Of a stretch of DNA of 58,945 nucleotides, positions 1-9,845 are shown in pieces. The position numbers and the translations under genes were made by a program. The stretch is from Pisolithus tinctorius (taxonomy: Eukaryota > Basidiomycota > Agaricomycetes > Boletales > Pisolithaceae). The notes beneath the pieces were generated by a model that saw only the letters and a program-made list of their open reading frames with translations, did not search any database and had not been told where the DNA came from. The stretch lies in contig JANFAH010000141.1 in assembly GCA_024663395.1 (NCBI GenBank), positions 1-58,945 of the forward strand, read 5' to 3'. Each line of letters opens with the position of its first letter. Position 1 is the stretch's first letter.

Positions 1-37
1 CATATATTTGTACACCATGAAATCTGAATGTTCAGGC

Positions 38-1347
38 TCAGAGAAGGCCCCTAATTGTAAGCTGGTGCTGATGGTCAATCCACATCTCCTCTGCAATGTT
101 GTCATGCCTATTATCAGCCATTCTCCTCTCTGCAGCATCTGCTGGTCCATCACCAAGGCTTCCAATACCATCATCCTCTCCTATGTCCATGGCAAGGTCA
201 GGGTCAAAGAACTCTTCTGGATCATAGCACCATATGAAATTGTGGAGGGCACGGAGAGCAGCAGGTACTTGAGTTTAGGTGTGGATGCTATATTCAGGGG
301 GAATTTGAAGAATCCTCCACCTGTATTTTATAACACCAAATATCCATTCAATGGCATTTCTAAGTCCAGCATGGTGAAGGTTGAATAACTCCTCTCAGTT
401 TTGAGGTCTATAAAATAGAAGTTACAGGTACACTGAGCAGGATGGAATAGCAACTTACCTTAATCCAGCCTGGCACCATTCTTTCAGATGGTAATGAACA
501 CCTCAATAGGGAACCAGAAGTGCATCACAGGTCCCAAACCCTGCATCTGCAAGAAGGTACTTCCCAGGTGGCATGTGCAAGTCATTCCTGTGTGCATCAT
601 GCCACATGGTTGCATCTGCAGTTGACCTATCAAAGCCAGTGAGGGCATATGTGAAGAAGTCAAAATCACAGATGAAGAGACAATTTTGAGATAGGTAGCC
701 CTTCCAGTTCCTCATGTAAAGCTGGTCCTCAGCAGCAGTGAATGCTTGAATATGAGTGCCATCAACTGCACCAGTACAATCCTGGAAAAATCAGAAGTGT
801 GGGTCACTAGTAATCATGGTTGATATTGGAGTGTTGTTGGTGGGGAATTGCACTTGGGATGCATAGAATTGTCCCCCAGAAAAGAGAGCCAACATTGCTT
901 TGAAATATCTAAAAAATTGTGAGAAAAATATCAGACAGTCCAATGCACTCCCTACCTAATGATGGTCCCTGGTGAGTGTTGGAACCTCTCAGCAACATGC
1001 CAGGATGACAACCCAGTAACACAGGTGTAGAGGAATATCCCAAGTTGTTCCTCCACAGAAATTCCATTGTGAGAAGGCACAAAACCATGATGGGTGAGCA
1101 CCTGCATCAGGTGATCAAAAACCCCATGGCTGATGCCAAGGCAAGTCTGTATCCTGTCTGGATGACCATTCAGGAGCTCTAGCATCCACCTCTCACCAGT
1201 CAGGATTGAGGTATGGTAGGGGATTGGTTCTGAGTCAGAACGAAAAAGGAGGTCATAGAGGCATAGCACCTGGATCATCACTGCTACTACAAGTGCAGCA
1301 AGACAGTGACAATGATGGTGCTGGAGCTGCTGTGCTTCAAGATCCAT
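38..1347 (-). pseudogene. PIF/Harbinger (HARBI1-like) transposase pseudogene
   Basis: Reading the minus strand, exon 1 (1347-956) carries the N-terminal domain seen in fungal Harbinger transposases (IQTCLGISHGVFDHLM, then SVEEQLGIFLYTCVTG and AERFQHSPGTIIR). A GT-AG intron (955-909) leads to exon 2 (908-459), which has the DDE_4 motifs CTGAVDGTHIQAF and LLADAGFG and then GVHYHLKEW. After another intron, exon 3 (from about 408) has LFNLHHAGLRNAIEWIFG and ALRALHNFI. The catalytic residues D, D and E are still visible. At least four in-frame TGA codons fall where related proteins have Arg or a similar residue (before FFQDC, before GVHYHL, before EELFN, before TQVPAAL). I saw no TIRs. The family is clear; the copy is dead. 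Confidence 0.8.
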
Positions 1348-1408
1348 AGCAGAGTTGTTTGATCTGTTATCACAATGTTATCTATTGAACTACAAGTTGT
1401 GTTGTTGT

Positions 1409-1524
1409 CTTATATAATCATCACATGACTACATTACTGAAGCAGAAGCCTGAAACTTGGACTGTGCATTCATGCAGGCATGCACAGCTTATATAATCAT
1501 CACATGACTACATTGCCAAATTTG
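1409..1524. repeat. Direct repeat of 27 bp, 89 bp apart
   Basis: The 27-bp stretch beginning CTTATATAATCATCACATGA occurs at 1409-1435 and again at 1498-1524 without mismatch. It lies just upstream of the Harbinger exon 1 and contains a TATA-like core, so it may be part of that element's end or promoter. I infer nothing further. Confidence 0.7.
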
Positions 1525-1549
1525 ACTTTGACTTCAGAGGGTGAACAGT

Positions 1550-1810
1550 GCCTTAGATTTCGCATTTTTGGTTGCTTAGTCAGCAGTAGTTCTACTTGTG
1601 TACAGTTTTTTTTCTTAAAAAAAAAATAGACAAGTTACCACAGAGGAGAGACAAGTTCAAGCAGGTCATATCCCTGCAACCAGACAGCCATAGAAGCATT
1701 CAGATGACTACCAGAATCCTTGCTCAGGCTATAGAAGCCCCTTTGGCCTACTCACTCCCATCAGATTTCACCCTTCCCCTCACTCTCCCATTTAAAACCA
1801 TTTTCCTACA
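1550..1810 (+). repeat. Truncated copy of a dispersed LTR-like repeat
   Basis: This stretch matches the reverse complement of 56626-56976 over about 260 bp: the GCATTTTTGGTTGCTTAG block, the CAGACAGCCATAGAAGC block, and the end in CCTACA. The 5' part of the unit is missing here. The open frame running through it is not a gene. Confidence 0.65.
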
Positions 1811-1985
1811 CTGCCATACTCACCAGACTACAACCCCATCAGGCAAGCATTTTCTATGATCAAGGCATACTTGCATTGCCACTCAGATGACCTACATATC
1901 AATGATGGCAATTGTTCACACATGTCAAAGTATTACACCTGAAAAGGCTGAGGGTTATTTCTGTGCATCTGGGTACATAGTGTAG
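1811..1985 (+). pseudogene. Fragment of a DDE_3 (IS630/Tc1-type) transposase C-terminus
   Basis: The plus-strand frame from 1811 reads LPYSPDYNPIRQAFSMIKAY, the signature around the third acidic residue of fungal DDE_3 transposases (the usual form is SPDxNPIE.AFS.IKA), with the key Glu replaced by Arg. After a frame change near 1935 it continues ITPEKAEGYFCASGYIV and a stop, matching the usual C-terminal tail of the family. Everything upstream is replaced by the LTR-like repeat, so only the last 55-60 residues survive. It is distinct from the Tc1 transposase at 2342-3358. Confidence 0.7.
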
Positions 1986-2111
1986 TGACTGTATCGCTGT
2001 GTCCAAGTAGATTCCCCCCTTTAATTACCAGTTGATTTTGCATGCAGGTTCAATGTAGTATGAATGTGAAAAACAGCCTCTAGGCTGACATCGCAATTGA
2101 TATGATACCTA

Positions 2112-2326
2112 CAGTGGCTCAAAAAACTGACCACATGTTTGGACATTTCTCACTAAAGTCAATAATCCCCCATACCCACTAACCTAGGCCCTAACCTCTA
2201 AGTGTATGAAACAAAGCCCTTACCCTTGGCTCTCTATTGGTGCAGGGGTCAAGGGTTTTGGATAAGGTTTGATCAAGTGGCAGCCATTTCAAAATGATGA
2301 CTCATGTGGTCAGTTTTTTGACTTTA
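2112..2326. repeat. Left terminal inverted repeat of the Tc1 element
   Basis: About 215 bp pairing with 3506-3720. The outer motif is TCAAAAAACTGACC (from 2119) and the inner motif is its inverse GGTCAGTTTTTTGA at 2309-2322, so the single arm could itself fold back. Confidence 0.88.
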
Positions 2327-2341
2327 TATCAATCTAAGTAT

Positions 2342-3358
2342 CTAGTACTTGGTATGACCTCCTTTGGCCTTAATAACTGCTTCAATCCTTCTGGGCATGC
2401 TTTCTATCCATGTTTGACATTGCTCCTCATCAATCTTCCCCCACACCTCCACCACTCTTTCCCACAGTTGGTGAACTCCTGTAGGAGCACTCTCATAACC
2501 TGAGAGGCATCTCTTGAGGTGATTCCAAGTATGTTCAATGGGATTAAGATCTGGAGATTGTGCAGGCCAATCCAGAAGGTTGATCTTCTGTTCTTCCAAC
2601 CAAATTTGGGCTCTCCTGGAGGTGTGTTTGGGGTCATTATCTTGTTGAAAGATAATGTTACCTTCTGGAATTCCAGAATCTTCCATGCTTTGCAGCAACC
2701 CCTGCTCCATAATGGCCACATATTGTTCAGCATCCATTCTTCCCTCCACCTCACTCAGAACCCCTACTCCATTCCACCCTATGCAGCCCCATACCATCAG
2801 TGAGCCTCCTCCAAACTTAACTGTACCCTTGACCTCTCTAGCAATTAGTCCCTCACCCTTCCTTTTCCACACATACTCTTGCCCATCTGACCCAATCCTA
2901 TTAATTTTGGTCTCATCTGACCATATAACTCTCTTCCAGTCCTCCACAGTCCAATGCTGATACTTGAGAGCAAAGGCTAGCCTTTTCTTCTTGTGTCCAT
3001 TAGAAAGTAAGGGCTTCTTTTTCTTGACCACAGCCTTTAAGGAGGCTTCCTTGAGGGTATTTCTCACAGTCTGGGGGAAGACAGGAGTATCAATAATAGA
3101 ATTGATGAATTGAGTGGCATGGACAGCATTTTTGGCCTTGCCAGTAATGATTTGCTGAACAATAGCCCTTTTGTTGGTGGGGGTAAGCTTTGATGGATGG
3201 CCACCAGAAAGCCTAGTCCTCTCTGGCTGTAGTTTATGAAGGACCTGGCATACTGTAGACTGCCCTAGGCCAGTTTGGGAAGCAATTTTCCTGGAGGAAA
3301 GACCAAGAGAGGAGAGAGAGATGATGTTGGTTCTTTGAGAAGCAGAGATGGATTTCAT
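2342..3358 (-). CDS. Tc1 transposase (DD34E), intact
   Basis: A 338-residue open frame with the complete Tc1 plan. Residues 1-110 form two helix-turn-helix units (QRTNIISLSSLGLSSRKIA, then the Trp-poor bipartite half with LSGGHPSKLTPTNKRAI). The catalytic core follows: D148 in WSDETKINRIGSDG, D240 in FQQDNDPKHTS and E275 in SPDLNPIEHTWNHLKR, giving the DD34E spacing. The GGGSLMVWG motif near 184-191 is typical. The protein cuts and pastes the element at TA sites by binding the TIRs; 338-345 residues is the usual length. The ATG at 3358 fits the family's MK...S...R start. No stop or frameshift is present. By eye I find no CG dinucleotide in the whole 1,017-bp frame. Confidence 0.95.
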   Translation of the reverse strand: MKSISASQRTNIISLSSLGLSSRKIASQTGLGQSTVCQVLHKLQPERTRLSGGHPSKLTPTNKRAIVQQIITGKAKNAVHATQFINSIIDTPVFPQTVRNTLKEASLKAVVKKKKPLLSNGHKKKRLAFALKYQHWTVEDWKRVIWSDETKINRIGSDGQEYVWKRKGEGLIAREVKGTVKFGGGSLMVWGCIGWNGVGVLSEVEGRMDAEQYVAIMEQGLLQSMEDSGIPEGNIIFQQDNDPKHTSRRAQIWLEEQKINLLDWPAQSPDLNPIEHTWNHLKRCLSGYESAPTGVHQLWERVVEVWGKIDEEQCQTWIESMPRRIEAVIKAKGGHTKY

Positions 3359-3505
3359 GGTGATGGTAGGAAAATAAACATGCTATGGTGGGGTTTTTAT
3401 ATAGTGTCTGACACTCAGTTACATAAAGGTGACATAATAGAACCATTACCAAATATATGTACTAATATTACAGTATGCCAGGGTCTAATATATGTAATTG
3501 AAACC

Positions 3506-3720
3506 TAAAGTCAAAAAACTGACTGCATGAGTCATTATTTTGAAATGGCTGCCATTTGATCAAACCTTATCCAAAACCCTTGACCCCTGCACCAACAGAG
3601 AGCCAAGGGTAAGGGCTGTGTTTCATACACTTATAGGTTAGGGCCTAGGTTAGCAGGTATGGGGGATTATTGACTTTAATGAAAAATGTCCAAACATGCA
3701 GTCAGTTTTTTGAGCCACAG
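3506..3720. repeat. Right terminal inverted repeat of the Tc1 element
   Basis: Reverse complement of the left arm with scattered, mostly transition differences. The inner motif TCAAAAAACTGAC is at 3511-3523 and the outer GTCAGTTTTTTGAGCC ends at 3717. Confidence 0.88.
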
Positions 3721-3870
3721 TATGTATATGACATAGGTGTTACATGAAGCAAGGTATGTAGGCATTGTGTAGAAAAAACATTGTCCTCTGATTCCTGCCC
3801 AGTCTCATCACTGATGAAACCCTGGGGCACAGGTAACCACTGATCTTGACTCTCGCAGTGATAATAAAGG

Positions 3871-4602
3871 TGTCATAACCATGTGTTCACTCTAAGTCCT
3901 TACCCACTCTGCACCCTCTTCCACTGGTCATTCACTCACTCTCTACCAACTCTGCCCAACTTCTGTCAGTTACAAACCATCTCTGCTCCAACTGCTGTTG
4001 GACTTGTGTTGCTCTCCTACCAGACCAAGTGGACCATTCTCTGAGGGGTCATGTGACTACCTTCAGACTTCTCCCTGACATCACACAGTCAGGTACTCCA
4101 CAGCATGTGCACTGCATGGTCCAGCACCTGGACTGTTTCCTTTTCTGGATGTTCTATGTTACCTGTTTGTATGTCCTTTGTCTACCCTTCATTCATCATC
4201 TAGGAAGTATTACTTGAAAATTTCTGGGTCTCCATATGTCAGCTCCAATTCCAGTTACTGTACCTCCATAGTAGTATAAAAGCATGTATCATACTCTGCC
4301 ATTCCTCAGTACAAATATCAACTTAGTTCCTACTCCCTGTCTCTGACTTCTGCCTGTCAGAGTTATCTCTGACTCTCTGTCTGTACTCTCCCTCTGAAAT
4401 ACAAGGGCTGAGATCATGCAAGGGGGTAGCACATGAGCTAAACCCAATGCCCTCATTCCACTCTGCCTTTGTCTTGGTGGACTTTGTTCCTGCCAACACT
4501 CCACTAGTCAGAGTTCTGCTATCTTGTGTCAGACTTGCTTCTGGACCCTCCTCCAGACCTTGTCTAGTGTTGGAGTTGGTCGGAGTAGGCTTGGACTTGA
4601 CA
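3871..4602 (+). repeat. 5' LTR of copy A
   Basis: 732 bp running from TGTCATAACC to GGACTTGACA. It aligns throughout with the truncated LTR at 13069-13654 and the solo LTRs at 16255-16968 and 57419-58154. A TATA box lies about 330 bp before its end. Confidence 0.9.
4275..4281 (+). promoter_or_regulatory. TATA box of the copy A LTR
   Basis: TATAAAA followed by GCATGTAT; the same TATAAA(A/G)GCATG context occurs at the matching place in the 3' LTR (about 13452) and both solo LTRs, consistent with the U3/R boundary of the LTR promoter. Confidence 0.6.
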
Positions 4603-4663
4603 GTATATTTGTACTCACACTTGTAAAATCTCATTTTCTGTCCTCCAAAAAACTTACACCATT

Positions 4664-5945
4664 ATGAGAACTCAAGCTCAATGCCAGAGAGAGGTTACTG
4701 AGAACCTCGCTGCTGCACTAGCTAATCTGTGTCAACTCCCTTCCATCATTGAACAGTTCCAATCATTCTCCACTTGACACCACTCTTGCACTGAAGGCCA
4801 AAGTGCTTCGCAAGCTGGTCACTCTGACCTCCACCCAACAACCTTCCATACTCCATCTCCTCGTAATCAAGATGATGGACCTGACCCAAACCCTGATTAT
4901 CCTAATGGTGATCCCAATGGTGGGGGCAGCAGTGACAAGGATGTCCCTGAAGACCCAGCTGAGCTGCCAGAGGATCCCCTCATAGCTCTTGCTAGAGCTG
5001 TCCATGCACTTGCACAGTCTAGTTCATGCACTGGGGACTCCACTCTGAAAACCAAAGTCCATGAGCCTGACACCTTTGACAGCTCCAACCCTAAGAAACT
5101 CCATGAGTTCCTCATTCAATGCGAGCTGAACTTTCAAGACCACCCCCATGCTTTCCACTCTGACAGGGTGAAGGTTACCTTCACTCAGTCTTACCTTAAG
5201 GGTATGGCTCTGGCTTGGTTTGAGCCAGACCTACTAAACCCTGACAATTATGACCACCTGCTCTGGATGGACAACTATCATGAGTTCTTACAAGAGCTCA
5301 CAACTAATTTTGGTCCACATGATGCCATAGCAGATGCTGTCCAACAACTTGAGAACCTTACCATGAAGGACAGCTCTCAAATTACCAAATATGTTGTGGA
5401 GTTCAATCACTGGGCTTCACAGGTCAAGGACTATGGTGTCAGTGCACTCCACCACTGCTTTTATAGCAGACTTCCAGACTGCATCAAGGATGAGATCACA
5501 TGCATCGGAAAACCTTCTACCCTTGCACAACTCCATGAACTTGCTCAGACCATCGATGCACACTACTGGGAGCATAAAGTGGAGATCTCACACACCACCA
5601 AGTCTGTTGCCAACAAGTTGCAGTCCTCCAGCTCCAACAACAAGTCTAAATTGTCATCCTCCACCTCCACTCTGAAGTCCAACACCAAGGCAAGGGCAAA
5701 CAGAAGACCCACCAAAGCCTGACATGTCCAAGTCTGACATTGCCCATCTTCTGGGCAAGGATGGCAAACTCACTTCCACTGAATGCCAGCACAGGATGAA
5801 GAACAACCTCTGCCTCTTCTGTGGCAAGGCTGGCCACTCCACTAAGGACTGTCCCAAGTCTACCTCCTGCACAGCCAAAGCCCATGCAGCTACAGCTGGA
5901 ACTCTGCCTCCTCTGCCTGCAGAGAAGGCAGAGCCAAAAAATTAG
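4664..5945 (+). pseudogene. Gag of copy A, broken
   Basis: The frame from the ATG at 4664 is open except for a TGA after QSFST (about 4772) and a frameshift near 5690. It reads through acidic Pro/Asn/Gly-rich sequence (DPNGDPNGGGSSDKD) and then the capsid-like region KLHEFLIQCELNFQDHP and SYLKGMALAWFEPD, as in fungal chromoviruses. After the frameshift, a CCHC zinc knuckle is intact (CLFCGKAGHSTKDC, about 5814-5855). The ORF ends in TAG at 5943, immediately after a slippery A AAA AAT. Gag would package element RNA in virus-like particles. Copy B's gag aligns residue for residue from SDRVKVT onward. Confidence 0.85.
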
Positions 5946-5979
5946 TCTGCTTCTCCAGGGAGCTCACACAGCCTGGAGG
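5936..5979 (+). other. -1 ribosomal frameshift signal, copy A
   Basis: The heptamer A AAA AAT (5936-5942) sits in the correct gag phase just before the TAG stop. A 9-nt spacer (5943-5951) leads to TCTCCAGG (5952-5959), a 12-nt loop, and CCTGGAGG (5972-5979), an 8-bp stem with one G-U pair. Slipping back one base enters the pol frame. Copy B has the same arrangement at 20737-20694. Confidence 0.7.
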
Positions 5980-8900
5980 AAGCATTGATCCCAACTGTGC
6001 ACAACCAGACATCTGACTCAATGTGTCCACTCTTTCTAGTCCCTACTCTTTACTTCTGTCTGTAACCCTTCTTGACTATTCTGTTGATACTGTTTCTGCA
6101 TTGATCAATTCTGGCTCTTCTCATTGTTTTGTAGACCATCCATAATCAAAAAATATGCTATTCCTGTTTCCTCTGTTTCTCTGCCAGTTCTGCTCCACTT
6201 GTTTGATGGTAGTACAAATGCTGTCATTTCCCAAGAAGTAGATCTTTCCCTCCACTTTCCTTCTGGTGATGTCAATTCCATTTCATTTTATGTTACTCTG
6301 TTGGATTCTTCATGTTTGCTGGTATTAGGACACAACTGGCTCACCCACTTCAATTTGTCAATTGACTGGGTACTGGGCAGTATATCATTCAAACCATCAT
6401 TACAGGGAATGCCAACACCCCAGGCACCTTTGTCACCTTCTGCTGTGACCTCCACTCCAGATCTGACACCCTCTGCTCCATCTGCAGCTCTGACTGCACC
6501 TCCGACAGACTTGCCACACTCTGCTCCACTCATCTCACTCATCAACATTGCTGCATATGTCAGAGCCTGTGCTCTCCCTGGCTCTAGACAGTTCCACTTA
6601 CAGCTCTCTGCTAATGATGTGAAGCTTCATGCATCCTCCACTTCTTCTCTGCCTCCTGACCTCTCCTCAGTCCCTCCTGAGTATCACAAGTTTGCCAACA
6701 TCTTTAGTAAAGACAAGGCTACTGAACTTCTGCCACACTGCTTGTTCGATCTCAAGATTGACCTCAAGGAAGGAGCTTCTCCACCCATTGGCATGATCTA
6801 CTCTCTGTCTCTGCCAGAGCTTGAAGCTCTCCACACCTTTATTGACAAGCATCTTGGCTACAGCTTCATCACACAGTCCACCTCTGCTCACAGTGCCCCT
6901 GTCCTCTTTGTAAAGAAGCAGGATGGTTCACTCTGCCTCTGTGTAGACTATCAAGGACTCAACAAAATCACAACAAAAGATTGCTATCCACTGCCACTCA
7001 TCTCTGACCTACTTGACTCTCCAAGCTGCACTAAAGTCTACACCAAGATCAACCTCTGGCATGCCTATCATCTAGTCCACATCACAGATGGAGATGAATG
7101 GAAAACAGCTTTCCACACTCATTATGGTTCTTATGAGTGGTGGGTAATGCCATTCAGTCTGACTAATGCACCTGTGGCCTTCCAGTGATTCATCAATAGC
7201 ATCTTTGAAGACATGCTTGGTGTCTGTGTCATGGTATACCTCAATGACATCCTAATTTATTCACAGGACATGGAGTCACACCACAAACATGTAAAAGAGG
7301 TGCTCTGCCACCTTTGAAAGCATGGTCTTTATGCCAAGCCAGAGAAGTGCAAGTTTCACTCCAACTCCATTGAGTACCTCAGTTATGTTCTCTCTCCCTC
7401 CAGTCTCACCATGTCTGCTGAGAAGGTTCAGGCAGTCTGCGACTGGCCTGAGCTGTGGAAGGTGTGAGACATCCAGTCTTTCCTTGGCTTCACAAAATTC
7501 TACAGATGATTCATTAATAACTACTCTGACATCGTCATTCCACTCACTCACCTCACACAAAAGGGTGCTCCTTGGAACTTTTCTGAGGAGTGCTGCTCTG
7601 CTTTCCTCTGCCTGAAGGATGCCTTCAGCTCTGCTCCTGTTCTCACTCACTGGGTCCCTGATGCTCTGCTTACAGTGGAAACTGACACCTCTGACTATGC
7701 CATTGCTGGTATTTTGTTGATCACCTGCTCTGATGGTGAACTCTGTCCAGCCACTTTCTACTCCTGCACCATGACCACACCAGAACTCAACTATGATACC
7801 CATGATAAGGAGCTGCTGGCTATCTTCGAGGTTTTCTGCCATTGGCAGCATTACCTGGAAGGTTCTGCCTTACCTGTTGATGTGGTGATGGTCCACAAAA
7901 ACCTTGAGTATTTCTCCACCTCTAAGGTCCTCACTTGTTGACAGGCACACTGGTCAGAATACCTTTCCCAGTTCAACCTTTCCATCTGCTTCCAACCTGG
8001 CCACCTGGGAGCCAAACCTGATGCACTTATGCAATGTTGGGACATCTACCCAAAAGGGGGGGATAGGGACTACATGCAGGTAAATCCTCACAATATCCAC
8101 CCTATGTTTACACAGGAGCAACTCACATCGTCCCTCTGTACCACTACCTTTGTGGCACCTGTGCTCCATGCCACCATGGTCTTTGATGTTGAGTGCTTGC
8201 ACTCTGACATCATCTCTGCTCTACCATCTGACCCTGTCTCTGCCAGCCATCTTCCAACTCTGACTAAGCCTCAGTGGTCCCTGGACTCCGACAGTCTACT
8301 CTGCCTTGACAGTCACATCTTTGTCCCTGACATTGATGATCTCCACCTTTGAGTGCTTCAGTTCAAGCATGACCATCCTCTAGCAGGCCATTTCAGGCAA
8401 AACTGCACCTTAGAACTCATCCACAGGGACTATGTGTGGCCTAACCTCTGTTCTGACATGAAAGAATACGTCAGGTCTTGCACCACCTGTGGACAGAGCA
8501 AAGTTCTGTGCCACCACCCCTATGGTCTACTGAAGCAACTCCCCATCCCAGAGAGACCTTGGAACTCCATCTCCATGGACTTCATCAAACACCTCCCCAA
8601 CTCCAATGGCTACTCCACCAGTAGTGGACTGCCTCTCAAAACAAGCAGTGTTCATCCCCACCCATGACTCCATCACCTCCACCAAACTCACTAAGCTCTT
8701 CCTTACCCATGTCTTCTCCAAGCACAGAGTACCTGCTAATGTCACCTCTGACAGAGGTCCTGAGTTTGTCTCACACTTCTTCCACTCTCTAGGAAAGGCC
8801 CTTGATATGTGTCTTCACTTCACTTTGGGTTACCACCCAGGAGGCAATGGCCAGAACAAGTGAATGAACCAGACCCTTGAGCAGTACCTTCATGTCTACT

Positions 8901-9652
8901 GTAACTACCAACAAGACAACTGGGCCAAGCTGTTACCTCTAGTGGAGTTCACTTTCAACAATGCACCAAGTGCAACTACTGGGGTTTCCCCCTTCTTTGC
9001 TAATAAGGGATACCATCCAAACCTGTCTGTGGTCCCTGACCAAGACTTCACCTCTCTGAGGGCTCATGACTGTGTCGTCAAGCTCTCCACCCTTCATGAC
9101 TTCCTCCACTCCAAAATGTCCACTGCTCAGCAGTGCTACCAGAGTCCAGCAGATGCCAAACACATACCTCTGCCTGAGTTCAATGTTGAAGAACAGGCCT
9201 ACATCAAAGCCAAGTACTTCTGCTCCACTCATCCTTTGGAAAAACTCTCCAAAAAGTACTTAGGTCCATTCACCATCTTGGCCAGGCCAGGTACACACTC
9301 CATCACCCTTAAGCTCCCTGACTCTATGTGCTCAGTACATCCAGTCTTCCATGTCTCACAACTGGAAGCCACAGCAGCTAACCCCTTCCCAAACCAACAA
9401 CAACCTCTGCCTCCACCAGTGGATGTCAATGGTGACCTTGAGTACAAAGTATCAGAGATACTTGACTCTAAGGTGGACTGCCATCACTGCCACTGTCAGC
9501 TCTTGTATCTAGTCTGCTGGGCTGGTTACAAGAACACTGACAAAGAAACCTCTTGGTTGCTTGCAACTGAGCTAGATCATGCCTCTGACATAGTCTCTGC
9601 TTTCCACAAATGCTATCCACACAAACCTGGCCCATATCAACCTCTGCCATAG
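5946..9652 (+). pseudogene. Pol of copy A (PR-RT-RH-IN-chromodomain), decayed
   Basis: Protease is seen as LINSGSSHCF (the DSG triad changed to NSG) and LVLGHNWL. Reverse transcriptase runs from ELLPHCLFDLKIDL through LCLCVDYQGLNKITTKDCYPLP to the active site [11 protein letters not shown], where YLDD has become YLND. RNase H has TDTSDYAIAG. Integrase has the RSCTTCGQSK zinc motif, SMDFIKHLP, TSDRGPEFVSHFF and YHPGGNGQ. The C-terminal chromodomain is LDSKVDCHHCHCQLLYLVCWAGYKNT (split here as LDSKVDCHHC and LYLVCWAGYKNT). TGA stops occur at 7186, 7939, 8350, 8861 and several other points, each where copy B has Arg, Gln or Lys; a small deletion shifts the frame near 8620. It cannot encode a working polyprotein. 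Confidence 0.9.
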
Positions 9653-9845
9653 TACTCTGCCCACATAACCTTCCTCTGCAGGCCAACTCCACCCCTTACC
9701 AAACTACCTTAAGTACTTTAGAGTTTTCTCTGCTTATCCATTTCACTTCTCAGAATCACAAGCAAAGTCACAAGTCTATTTTGTAGTAGTACAAAAAATA
9801 TACAAACTAAAAACAAAAGAAAAAGAAAAAGAAAAGAAAACTACT

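Larger units (their letters stand above)
2112..3720 (-). mobile_element. Complete Tc1/mariner element with TA target duplication
   Basis: The element is 1,609 bp, flanked by TA at 2110-2111 and 3721-3722. Both ends begin C(A/T)GTGGCTCAAAAAACTGAC and form inverted repeats of roughly 215 bp with few mismatches. Inside is one uninterrupted transposase gene on the minus strand. Each arm also has an inverted copy of its own end motif at its inner edge (2309-2322 and 3511-3523). Open ORF, matched arms and intact TSD suggest a recent insertion, although the element contains essentially no CG dinucleotides. Confidence 0.93.

Noticed and set aside
2294..2960. Plus-strand frames inside the Tc1 element
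   Set aside because: Shadows of the minus-strand transposase.
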